From the NCBI RefSeq assembly GCF_009826895.1, contig NZ_WUMV01000003.1:553501-617500 (forward strand): a stretch of 64,000 bases of DNA, given 5' to 3'. The translations under genes were made by a program, and so were the position numbers. The notes under the pieces are model-generated. The model worked only from the letters and a program-made list of their open reading frames with translations, was not told the DNA's origin and made no database searches. The stretch comes from Stappia sediminis (GTDB lineage Bacteria; Pseudomonadota; Alphaproteobacteria; Rhizobiales; Stappiaceae). Below, in pieces: positions 10,945 through 18,843 of the stretch. Positions within the stretch are counted from its first letter, which is position 1. Every line of letters begins with the position of its first letter.

Positions 10945-11080
10945 TTCGCTCTCGATTCGTGCATTAAAAACACCGGAACCCAAAATTCCGGACCAGTGAG
11001 CTTATCACCGATCCGGCCAGCTTCCATCGGTGCATGCACGCTAATTGTCAATGCGGGAAACGAGACGCGCTCATAATCGT

Positions 11081-12067
11081 TCATCCCCAGGGGCCGCGAC
11101 GGCGCGGCGGTTCGGACGGTCCGCCGCCCCATGGTCCGTGTTGGGGCCCCTGTTGAGGCCCGTGCCGGTTCGGGGTCGCGGCAAAGCTTTGCGTTTGCGA
11201 GAACGATGCGCCGCCGCCGCCGCCCGTTTCCCGGGCCAGTTCCTGAAGTGCCGCGATCCGGTTGTCCGTGTTGGGGTGCGTGGAGAAAAGATTGTCCATC
11301 CGTTCGCCCGAGAGCGGATTGATGATGAACATATGCGCAGTTGCCGGGTTGCGCTCCGCGTCGTCGTTGTGGATGTGCTTCACGCCGCCGGCGATCTTGC
11401 CGAGCGCGGAGGCAAGCCACATCGGCTGGCCGCAGATCGCCGCGCCCATGCGGTCGGCGGCGTATTCGCGGGTGCGCGAGATCGCCATCTGCACGAGCAT
11501 GGCCGCAAGCGGGGCAACGATCGCCGCCGCCAGCACGCCGATGAAGCCGAACGGGTTGTTGTTGTCGCGCGACCCGCCGAAGAAGAAAGCGAAATTGGCG
11601 AGCATGGAGATCGCGCCCGCGATCGTCGCGGTGATGGTCATGATGAGCGTGTCGTGGTTCTTCACATGCGCAAGCTCATGCGCCATCACGCCGGCCACTT
11701 CCTCTCGGCTCAGCATGTCGAGAAGGCCGGTCGTCGCCGCCACGGCCGCGTTTTCCGGGTTTCGCCCCGTCGCGAAGGCGTTCGGCTGCGGGTTGTTGAT
11801 GATGTAGACCTTCGGCATGGGCAGGCCGGCGTTGGCGGCAAGCTCGCGCACCAGGCCGTAGAATTCCGGCGCCTGGCGTTCGTCCACCTCCACCGCGTGG
11901 TGCATTTTCAGCACCATCTTGTCGGCGTTCCAGTAACTGAAGACGTTCATGCCGGCAGCGACGACGAACGCGATGACCATGCCCGACTGGCCGCCGATCA
12001 TGAAGCCGATGCCCATGAAAAGCGCGGTCAGGGCCGCAAGGAGGAGCGCAGTGCGGAAATAGTTCAT
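11081..12067 (-). CDS. htpX: membrane zinc metalloprotease HtpX
   Basis: Inner-membrane M48 protease involved in quality control of membrane proteins, usually stress-inducible. The 328-aa protein has two N-terminal hydrophobic segments, the zinc motif HELAH with downstream [10 protein letters not shown] supplying the third ligand, and two further membrane segments around [20 protein letters not shown] and [16 protein letters not shown]. The C-terminus carries a low-complexity Gly/Pro/Arg tail ending in RRRGPWG. It is divergent from the SDHAF4-like gene and leads the minus-strand run toward purH. Confidence 0.95.
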   Translation of the reverse strand: MNYFRTALLLAALTALFMGIGFMIGGQSGMVIAFVVAAGMNVFSYWNADKMVLKMHHAVEVDERQAPEFYGLVRELAANAGLPMPKVYIINNPQPNAFATGRNPENAAVAATTGLLDMLSREEVAGVMAHELAHVKNHDTLIMTITATIAGAISMLANFAFFFGGSRDNNNPFGFIGVLAAAIVAPLAAMLVQMAISRTREYAADRMGAAICGQPMWLASALGKIAGGVKHIHNDDAERNPATAHMFIINPLSGERMDNLFSTHPNTDNRIAALQELARETGGGGGASFSQTQSFAATPNRHGPQQGPQHGPWGGGPSEPPRRRGPWG

Positions 12068-12184
12068 CGTCTGGAATCCGGGTGCGTTTGGCTATATCGA
12101 TCCTATATGTTGGGAAGAAGCGATCGGCGCGCAAGGTTTCACCGGCGGGAATTCGTCGCGTGGCCTGGGATCGGCGGGAAAGAA

Positions 12185-12436
12185 ATGAACGAGGACAAAC
12201 AAAAACAATCCGAATCAGGTGCCGTTGCGGCATCAAAGCCGAACGGCGAAGCTCCGCGCAAGCGGTTCGAGGATCTCCCGCCCGCCGCTCAGCGCGCGCT
12301 GAAGGAGGCGGAAGCCCGGCGCAAGGAGATCGACAAACGGCACAACGCTATGAACGGCGAGGTCGGCGGCCGCGGCGGTCTTGACCCGGTCCGTTACGAA
12401 GACTGGGAAATCAAGGGGCTGGCGATCGATTTCTGA
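12185..12436 (+). CDS. DUF1674 / SDHAF4-like succinate dehydrogenase assembly factor
   Basis: An 83-aa protein whose C-terminus GGRGGLDPVRYEDWEIKG, ending at Phe, matches the conserved block of DUF1674, the family of mitochondrial SDHAF4, which protects the flavinylated SDH subunit before complex II assembly. The N-terminus is charged, Gln/Lys/Glu-rich and probably disordered, as in the family. The start at 12185 is chosen because it directly precedes the family-length region; the frame is open far upstream only as antisense to htpX. The gene stands alone between htpX (divergent) and the aminotransferase. Function is inferred from family membership only. Confidence 0.82.
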   Translation: MNEDKQKQSESGAVAASKPNGEAPRKRFEDLPPAAQRALKEAEARRKEIDKRHNAMNGEVGGRGGLDPVRYEDWEIKGLAIDF

Positions 12437-12546
12437 ACAGACCCTGCGAGGCGAATTGGTTTTGCTTGGTTAATGGGAGATTTACCAAGCACCGTTAGCC
12501 TTGCACGCCAAGAAGTCTTGTTCAGCGTAAAGAGTCCCGGTCTTCG

Positions 12547-13773
12547 ATGTCCGCCCAAACACCCGTTCAAGCCCCGTCTTCCGGCGCGCTGCCGTCGGCC
12601 AACCCCTTTCAGCGCCTTGCCGCGTTGGTCGAAGGGGTGGAGCCCGCAAGACCGCCCATCGTCATGACGATAGGCGAGCCGCGCCACGCCATACCCGATT
12701 TCGTCGGTCCGATCCTGCAGGAAAATCTTGCGGACTTCCGCCGCTATCCGCCAATCGACGGCACGCCGGAGTTTCGTGCCGCCGTGGCGGACTGGCTTGA
12801 CCGGCGCTACGGGCTCGAAGGCGCCATCGACCGCAAATCGGGCGTCCTGCCGCTCAACGGCTCGCGCGAGGGGCTTTCGTTTTCGGCGATCGCCGCGCGC
12901 GACCAGCTCGGCAAATCGCACGAACGCCCGGCCGTTCTCTTCCCCAATCCCTTCTACCAGACCTATGCGGCGGCCGCGCATATCGCGGGCGCGGAGGCGG
13001 TGCTTCTCGATGCGACGCCGGAACACGGCTTCCTGCCTGATATCGATTCGCTCGACGAAAGCCTGCTTGAGCGCACGGTCGCCTTCATCTACGCCTCGCC
13101 CTCCAATCCGGAAGGGTCGGTCGCCTCGTTCGAGACCTACTGCAAGCTGATCGCCCTTGCCCGCAAGCATGACTTCTTCGTCTTCGCGGATGAGTGCTAT
13201 TCGGAGATTTACCGTTCCTCTCCGCCGCCCGGCATTTTGCAGGCCGCGCATTCCATGGGCGAGGGTTTCTCGCGCGTCGTCTCGCTGAATTCGCTGTCGA
13301 AGCGTTCGAACCTTGCCGGCCTTCGCTGCGGTTTCGCTTCCGGCGATCCCGAGTTCCTCAGCCGTTGGGTGAAGTTTCGCGGCCTTGCAGCGCCGCAGGT
13401 GCCGATGCCCGCGCAGGCCGTTGCCGTGCGCGCCTTCGCCGACGAGGCGCACGTTGAGGAAAACCGCAGGCTCTACAACGAGAAGTTCGCGGTTGCGGAA
13501 CAGCGTCTTGGCCCTGTTATGGGAAAGAAGGTGACGCCGGAGGCCGGCTTCTTCCTCTGGCTGGACGTGAAGCGCTGGGGCGGCGGCATCGAGGTCACGA
13601 AGGCTCTTTGGGCCGAAACCGGCGTCAAGGTTCTGCCGGGCGCCTATCTCGCGTCGGCACGCGGCGGTGAAAATCCGGGTGCGGACTTCATCCGCATCGC
13701 CCTTGTCGAGGACCGCGAGACGATCGACGACGGGCTTTCGAGAATAGCGGACTTTCTGGGAGGATCGGCATGA
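12547..13773 (+). CDS. class I/II PLP-dependent aminotransferase (succinyldiaminopimelate aminotransferase-like)
   Basis: A fold-type I aminotransferase of 408 aa. The PLP-binding lysine is in [17 protein letters not shown] (about Lys252), with the cofactor-contacting YASPSNPEG and [10 protein letters not shown] motifs ahead of it and a C-terminal substrate arginine region at [11 protein letters not shown]. It resembles DapC-type N-succinyldiaminopimelate aminotransferases of alphaproteobacteria, which would place it in lysine and peptidoglycan precursor synthesis, but class I enzymes cannot be separated reliably by eye. Its TGA overlaps the ftsK ATG (ATGA), so the two are translationally coupled. 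No strong ribosome site is visible before the ATG. Confidence 0.82.
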   Translation: MSAQTPVQAPSSGALPSANPFQRLAALVEGVEPARPPIVMTIGEPRHAIPDFVGPILQENLADFRRYPPIDGTPEFRAAVADWLDRRYGLEGAIDRKSGVLPLNGSREGLSFSAIAARDQLGKSHERPAVLFPNPFYQTYAAAAHIAGAEAVLLDATPEHGFLPDIDSLDESLLERTVAFIYASPSNPEGSVASFETYCKLIALARKHDFFVFADECYSEIYRSSPPPGILQAAHSMGEGFSRVVSLNSLSKRSNLAGLRCGFASGDPEFLSRWVKFRGLAAPQVPMPAQAVAVRAFADEAHVEENRRLYNEKFAVAEQRLGPVMGKKVTPEAGFFLWLDVKRWGGGIEVTKALWAETGVKVLPGAYLASARGGENPGADFIRIALVEDRETIDDGLSRIADFLGGSA

Positions 13774-16469
13774 GGCGCACGACCGCCATGCGGCCTGGGC
13801 GAAACGTTCCGGTCGATCTGGAAGATACGGCGAGCCCGCTTCGCCGTTTCATGAAGCGGAACATGATCGGCGCGATCGGCCTTTCGCTGATCGCGCTTGC
13901 CGCGGCCCTTGCCGCAGCGCTCGCCACATGGACGGTCAGCGATCCGAGCCTCAATCACGCCACGGACGATCCCGTGCGAAATGCGCTGGGCGCGCCCGGC
14001 GCGGTGATTTCCGATCTTCTCATGCAGTCCGTCGGCCTTGCCACGGCGGTTTTCCTGCTGCCCGTGGTGCTGTGGGGCTGGCGGCTGATGACGGGCCGGG
14101 CGCATCGTATCGCGCGCCGGCGCATCGTCTCGTGGGTTGTCGGCACGCTGCTCGCCGCCGGCAGCCTCGCGGCGCTTCCCGTGCCGGACGGCTGGCCGCT
14201 GCCCACGGGCCTCGGCGGTTTCATGGGCGACTTCGTGCACAGGGTTCCGGCACTCGTCACCGATTCGCTTACGAGCGGCATGGCCACCATCGTCGGCGCG
14301 CTCGGCCTTGGCGTGCCCGCGCTGCTCCTGATGCTTCGCTCCGCCGGCTGGCTCGGCCATGATCCCGTGCGCGAGACGCGAACGCTCCCCGACCTCGGCA
14401 CGCCCTATGACGAGGACGAGGATTACGACGAGGACGACGGCGGCAGGTTTTCCGCTTTCATGGGTGCCGTTACCCATTTCACGCTTCACGGTAAGGCGGT
14501 GCTCAGGCGCCTTGCCGGGCGCAAGGCGCGGCGCGAATATGCCCCGCTTGAGGATTGGGACGAGATGGAAGAGGACGGCGACGATGCCGTCCATCCCGAT
14601 TTCGAAGATCATATGCCGCGCCGCTCCATGCGCGCGCGCCTGTCGGACTGGCTGCACCCGCGCGAGGACGATGGCCTCGACGAGCTTTACCCGCGCGACG
14701 AACGGAACCGCCGCCTGCCGCGCATGGCCTTGCCCGCCGAGGAGGATTTCGAGGACGAAGAAGGCTGGGACGAGCCGGACGAGGCCGACGAGCCTCAGCG
14801 TCTCATGCCGGTGGGGATCGCTTCGCCGGATAGCAGAACCCAGGCTCCCCAGCCGGGCGAGCAGGCAGGGCGCGTCGTGCCGCCCGCGCCGAAGCTCAAG
14901 CCCGGCAAGCGCATGGCGGCCGAAGCCCAGCCATCGCTTCTGGGCAATCCGGAAACCTACGAGCTTCCGCCGCTGAGGCTGCTTGCCGAACCGAAGGCGG
15001 GGTCGAAAGCCGCGGCCATCAGCCCCGATGCCCTGGAGCAGAACGCGCGCATTCTGGAAGGCGTGCTGGAGGATTTCGGCGTTCGCGGCGAGATCATGGA
15101 GGTCCGGCCCGGTCCGGTCGTGACCCTTTACGAGCTTGAACCCGCGCCGGGCATCAAGTCTTCGCGGGTCATCGGCCTTGCGGACGATATCGCCCGTTCC
15201 ATGAGCGCGATATCCGCCCGCGTCGCCGTCATTCCGGGCAAGAACGCCATCGGTATCGAGCTCCCGAACCAGCGCCGCGAGACCGTTTATCTGCGCGAGC
15301 TGCTGGCCGCTCAGGATTTCGAGAAATCTCGGGCGAAGCTCGCGCTCGGCCTCGGCAAGACCATCAACGGCGAGCCGGTGATCGCCGATCTCGCCCGCAT
15401 GCCGCATCTGCTCGTCGCCGGCACGACCGGTTCCGGTAAATCGGTGTCGATCAACACCATGATCCTGTCGCTGCTCTACCGGCTCGATCCGGACCAGTGC
15501 AAGCTCATCATGATCGACCCGAAGATGCTGGAGCTTTCCGTCTACGACGGCATTCCCCATCTCCTGACGCCCGTCGTGACCGACCCGAAGAAGGCGGTGG
15601 TCGCGCTCAAATGGACCGTCAGGGAGATGGAGGAGCGCTACAAGAAGATGTCGAAGATGGGCGTGCGCAACATCGACGGCTTCAACACCCGCGTCGCCCA
15701 GGCGCTGAAGAAGGGCGAGAAGTTCAGCCGCACGGTCCAGACCGGCTTCGACCGGGAGACGGGCGAGCCGATCTTCGAGGAGGAGGAACTGCCGCTCGAG
15801 CCGATGCCCTATATCGTCGTCATCGTCGACGAGATGGCCGACCTGATGATGGTCGCGGGCAAGGACATCGAGGGCGCAATCCAGCGCCTCGCGCAGATGG
15901 CGCGCGCCGCCGGCATCCACCTCATCATGGCGACGCAACGCCCGTCGGTGGACGTGATCACCGGCACGATCAAGGCGAATTTCCCGACACGCATCTCCTT
16001 CCAGGTGACGTCGAAGATCGACAGCCGCACGATCCTTGGCGAACAGGGCGCGGAGCAGCTTCTGGGGCAGGGCGACATGCTCTTCATGGCCGGCGGCGGG
16101 CGCATCCAGCGCGTCCACGGCCCATTCGTCTCGGATGACGAGGTGGAGCAGATCGTCGCCCACCTGAAAACGCAGGCGACGCCGCGCTATCTGGAAGCCG
16201 TCACGGAAGAGGACGAGCAGGGCGAAAGCGCCTTCGACGCGCTTGCCGGCGGCGGGGACGACGGCAACGACCTTTACGACAAGGCGGTCGCCATCGTGCT
16301 TCGCGACAAGAAAGCCTCCACCTCCTATATCCAGCGCAGGCTCTCGATCGGCTATAATCGGGCAGCCTCGATCATCGAGCGGATGGAGCAGGAAGGCGTG
16401 GTCGGTCCGGCCAATCATGCCGGAAAGCGCGAGATCCTTGTGCCGGGCGCCAGTGCGGAAGACTATTGA
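13770..16469 (+). CDS. ftsK: DNA translocase FtsK
   Basis: Septum-anchored double-strand DNA pump that clears chromosome ends and activates XerCD at dif. The 899-aa protein has an N-terminal membrane domain with four hydrophobic segments (residues about 30-190), a long acidic linker (about 200-370, rich in DED and EDE runs), then the RecA-like motor with Walker [15 protein letters not shown], Walker [14 protein letters not shown], and the C-terminal winged-helix gamma domain ([20 protein letters not shown] onward) that reads KOPS. All domains are complete. It starts inside the stop codon of the aminotransferase and is followed by lolA after about 110 bases. Confidence 0.97.
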   Translation: MRRTTAMRPGRNVPVDLEDTASPLRRFMKRNMIGAIGLSLIALAAALAAALATWTVSDPSLNHATDDPVRNALGAPGAVISDLLMQSVGLATAVFLLPVVLWGWRLMTGRAHRIARRRIVSWVVGTLLAAGSLAALPVPDGWPLPTGLGGFMGDFVHRVPALVTDSLTSGMATIVGALGLGVPALLLMLRSAGWLGHDPVRETRTLPDLGTPYDEDEDYDEDDGGRFSAFMGAVTHFTLHGKAVLRRLAGRKARREYAPLEDWDEMEEDGDDAVHPDFEDHMPRRSMRARLSDWLHPREDDGLDELYPRDERNRRLPRMALPAEEDFEDEEGWDEPDEADEPQRLMPVGIASPDSRTQAPQPGEQAGRVVPPAPKLKPGKRMAAEAQPSLLGNPETYELPPLRLLAEPKAGSKAAAISPDALEQNARILEGVLEDFGVRGEIMEVRPGPVVTLYELEPAPGIKSSRVIGLADDIARSMSAISARVAVIPGKNAIGIELPNQRRETVYLRELLAAQDFEKSRAKLALGLGKTINGEPVIADLARMPHLLVAGTTGSGKSVSINTMILSLLYRLDPDQCKLIMIDPKMLELSVYDGIPHLLTPVVTDPKKAVVALKWTVREMEERYKKMSKMGVRNIDGFNTRVAQALKKGEKFSRTVQTGFDRETGEPIFEEEELPLEPMPYIVVIVDEMADLMMVAGKDIEGAIQRLAQMARAAGIHLIMATQRPSVDVITGTIKANFPTRISFQVTSKIDSRTILGEQGAEQLLGQGDMLFMAGGGRIQRVHGPFVSDDEVEQIVAHLKTQATPRYLEAVTEEDEQGESAFDALAGGGDDGNDLYDKAVAIVLRDKKASTSYIQRRLSIGYNRAASIIERMEQEGVVGPANHAGKREILVPGASAEDY

Positions 16470-16580
16470 CGCGAAGCCTTTGCGCTATCATCTCAGTGTG
16501 AGGGGTGCGGCGAGCGTGCCGCAACATCGCCACAGCCGGTCGATATCCGGCGGCAAACGCATTTCTCGGAGATTACGCAA

Positions 16581-17243
16581 ATGACCACCGCACGCCGTTC
16601 AATCAAACGACTTCTCGGTGCAGCGCTCGTCTGCGGTGTGCTTTCCGGTACCGCGCTGGCGCCGCTGCCGGGCAAGGCGGCGGTGCAGCTGAGCGAGGAA
16701 AAGCAGCAAACGCTTGCCGAGATCAACAAGTACTTCAACTCCGTGAAGACCATGCACGGAGACTTCATCCAGTTTGGCCCGAACGGGGAGCGCGCGGAAG
16801 GCAAATTCTATCTCGCCCGTCCCGGCAAGATCCGCTTCTATTACAATCCGCCGGCGAAGATCGACATCATCTCCGACGGCAAGTCGGTTTCGGTGAAGGA
16901 CCGCAAGCTCGCCACGCAGGACATCTGGCCGTTGAACGAAACGCCGCTGAGGTTCCTGCTCGCCGACAAGATCAACCTCACGAAGAACGCCCAGGTAACG
17001 CATGTGTCCGTGGAGCCGGACCTCGTCACTGTCGTCATCAACGACGATTCCACCTTCGGCTCGGGCAAGCTCACGCTGATCTTCGACGCGAAGTCGACGG
17101 AACTGAAGCAGTGGACGGTGACGGACGCGCAGGGCCTCGACACGTCGGTCGCGATCTACAACACCACGGTAAACGGCCCCACAAATCCGAAGCTTTTCGA
17201 GATCGATTATCTGGCCAACACCCGCCAGAACCTGGAAAGATAA
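16581..17243 (+). CDS. lolA: outer-membrane lipoprotein carrier protein LolA family
   Basis: Periplasmic chaperone that carries lipoproteins from LolCDE to the outer membrane. The 220-aa protein has a cleavable signal peptide (basic RRSIKRLL, hydrophobic LGAALVCGVLSGTALA), then the LolA beta-fold signature: IQFGPNGERAEGKFYLARPG and KIRFYYNPPAKIDIISDGKSV. Position directly after ftsK matches LolA order in many proteobacteria. The gene ends 36 bases before a strong bidirectional terminator. Alphaproteobacterial LolA proteins are divergent, so the family call is firmer than the exact orthology. Confidence 0.88.
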   Translation: MTTARRSIKRLLGAALVCGVLSGTALAPLPGKAAVQLSEEKQQTLAEINKYFNSVKTMHGDFIQFGPNGERAEGKFYLARPGKIRFYYNPPAKIDIISDGKSVSVKDRKLATQDIWPLNETPLRFLLADKINLTKNAQVTHVSVEPDLVTVVINDDSTFGSGKLTLIFDAKSTELKQWTVTDAQGLDTSVAIYNTTVNGPTNPKLFEIDYLANTRQNLER

Positions 17244-17279
17244 GCGGGACCGCGCCCGATCAGCCGGGCCGAGGGACGA

Positions 17280-17310
17280 AAAAAGGCGCGGGGGATACCC
17301 GCGCCTTTTT
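17280..17310. terminator. bidirectional intrinsic terminator between lolA and the BI-1 gene
   Basis: A perfect 13-bp stem: AAAAAGGCGCGGG at 17280-17292 pairs with CCCGCGCCTTTTT at 17298-17310 around a five-base loop. A-tract on one side and T-tract on the other let it stop transcripts from both convergent genes. Confidence 0.92.
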
Positions 17311-17334
17311 CTTTGTTCGTGTTGTGCAGCTCGC

Positions 17335-18090
17335 TTATTCGCGGTTGCCGAAAAGCTGCAGCAGCATCAGGAACAGGTTGATGAAGTCGAGGTAGAGGCG
17401 CAGCGCGCCCATGACCGACTTCTTGGTCGCCACTTCGCCGCTGTCGCCGGCGTAGTACATTTCCTTGATCTGCTGCGTGTCATAGGCGGTAAGACCCGCG
17501 AAGACGAGCACGCCGATCACCGATACCGCGAATTGCAGCGCGGAAGACGCCAGGAACAGGTTCACCAGCGAAGCGATGATGATGCCGATCAGGCCCATGA
17601 ACAGGAAGGAGCCCCAGCCGGAAAGATCCTTCTTCGTCGTATAGCCGTAAAGGCTCAGCCCGCCGAAGGCGGCCGCCGAGATGAAGAACACCCGCGCGAT
17701 CGATCCGCCGGTGTAGACCAGGAAGATCGACGATAGCGATAGGCCCATGAGCGCGGCGTAGACCCAGAAGGTCGTCTGCGCGGTCGATGCGCTCATCGAC
17801 TGGATCTTGAAACTCAGGAAGAACACCATCGCCAGCGGGGCGAGGATCACGACCCACTTCAGCGGGCTGAGATAAATCGCCTGGCCGAAGGAGGTCAGTC
17901 CCCCGGTCGCCTGGTCGATGGCGAAATAGACGGTGCCCATGGCGACGAGGCCGGTAATGGCAAGACCCAGCGTCATGTAATTGTAGACGCCGAGCATGTA
18001 GGAGCGCAGGCCCTCGTCAATGACGCCGGCCTCGGCGCGCGTGCCGGCCGTGGCATACCGAACGTTCTGGTTGCGGTCGAAGGTCGACAT
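17335..18090 (-). CDS. Bax inhibitor-1 / YccA-YbhL family membrane protein
   Basis: A 251-aa inner-membrane protein with seven hydrophobic segments and the BI-1 hallmarks SASTAQTTFWVYAALMGLSLSSIF and GLTAYDTQQIKEMYY near the C-terminus, with a closing LYLDFINLFLMLLQLFGNRE. Bacterial members include YbhL and YccA (a FtsH modulator) and BsYetJ, a pH-sensitive calcium leak channel; the role here is not determined. It has its own promoter and a structured leader upstream (18091-18157) and converges on lolA at the shared terminator. Confidence 0.93.
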   Translation of the reverse strand: MSTFDRNQNVRYATAGTRAEAGVIDEGLRSYMLGVYNYMTLGLAITGLVAMGTVYFAIDQATGGLTSFGQAIYLSPLKWVVILAPLAMVFFLSFKIQSMSASTAQTTFWVYAALMGLSLSSIFLVYTGGSIARVFFISAAAFGGLSLYGYTTKKDLSGWGSFLFMGLIGIIIASLVNLFLASSALQFAVSVIGVLVFAGLTAYDTQQIKEMYYAGDSGEVATKKSVMGALRLYLDFINLFLMLLQLFGNRE

Positions 18091-18157
18091 CGATTTCCTC
18101 TCTTTGTGAACTCTGGTAAGTGCCCGAAACGGGCCTCACGCCTGCGTTTTACACAGG
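18091..18157 (-). promoter_or_regulatory. candidate ybhL leader RNA (5' UTR of the BI-1 gene)
   Basis: The roughly 67-base leader, read on the minus strand, contains GTGAGGCCCGTTTCGGGCAC, a GCCCG-TTT-CGGGC hairpin, then a linker and AGAGAGGAAATCG as ribosome site before the ATG. The Rfam ybhL motif was described in alphaproteobacteria ahead of exactly this gene family. The identification rests on gene association and the hairpin; the family covariance model was not available to test it. Confidence 0.5.
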
Positions 18158-18163
18158 TCGGAT

Positions 18164-18193
18164 AAGATATGGCGTATTTCTGGCGCCTTACAA
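18164..18193 (-). promoter_or_regulatory. probable housekeeping promoter of the BI-1 gene
   Basis: On the minus strand TTGTAA (18193-18188) and TATCTT (18169-18164) stand 18 bases apart, giving a transcript start near 18157 and a leader of about 67 bases ahead of the ATG. Confidence 0.5.
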
Positions 18194-18300
18194 GACGCAA
18201 AAAACACTGCGGATCATTAACATTCGCTCATTATAGCCGGTTATCTACGCCAGCGTTAACGGTTCGAAGCATTCGCACCTCGCAACCCTCTTTCCTGCCG

Positions 18301-18747
18301 CTAATCCACTGAATTCAGGAGTTGAGAACGCGAGCTTGTCGCGATGCGTTCAAGGCCGTCGTTTATGTGAAGCCACTTCAGGCGGTGAGCCTCATGGGCG
18401 TGAAGTTGCGGCGGAAGGTCGTCCGCCTGATCGAGAACGCCGAGCGCAACGTAGACTTGGCCGGGCAAATATTCATAACGTCCCGCAAGCGGAGAACCGC
18501 AGGTCTCGCAAAACGTACGCGTTACTCCCGGATTAGCGCTTACGCTGCGACCTTCGTTCGGGATGAAGGTCACTGCCGTTTCGTCGAATGCTGCAAATGC
18601 CGCGACAGGTGCGCCCGTCGCCCGCCTGCAGTCGGTGCAGTGGCAATAGGCGATGGCCGTGGGCTTCTGCGTTGCGCGAATCTGTGTCGCACCGCAATAG
18701 CATCGCCCCGTGATCTCGGTTGCCGATTCGTTGGCCGGGTCCGTCAT
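18301..18747 (-). CDS. GFA family (CENP-V/glutathione-dependent formaldehyde-activating-like) protein
   Basis: A 148-aa zinc-binding protein of the GFA/CENP-V fold: CYCGATQI, YCHCTDCRRATG and FCETCGSPLAGRYE provide the cysteine clusters that bind two zinc ions. The namesake adds glutathione to formaldehyde, but most family members are uncharacterised and no formaldehyde dehydrogenase neighbour is present, so no reaction is assigned. The start at 18747 (MTDPANES) is chosen because GGAGAG lies about ten bases upstream; an ATG nine codons earlier lacks such a site. Confidence 0.85.
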   Translation of the reverse strand: MTDPANESATEITGRCYCGATQIRATQKPTAIAYCHCTDCRRATGAPVAAFAAFDETAVTFIPNEGRSVSANPGVTRTFCETCGSPLAGRYEYLPGQVYVALGVLDQADDLPPQLHAHEAHRLKWLHINDGLERIATSSRSQLLNSVD

Positions 18748-18843
18748 TTTTTCGGGGCTCTCCGGTAATGGCATTCTGGCATGTTCGGGTCGTGGGCGAG
18801 CCTAATGCGGCAGCCGGCGGTCGTCCAGACGGGGTGCTCGAAC

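Noticed and set aside
13644..16418. 924-codon open frame antisense to ftsK
   Set aside because: It mirrors ftsK codons in a GC-rich genome; the translation is low-complexity His/Arg/Asp-rich without domains, while ftsK itself is fully conserved.
18301..18747. GFA protein as a formaldehyde-detoxifying enzyme
   Set aside because: No alcohol/formaldehyde dehydrogenase partner nearby and most members of the family lack this activity.
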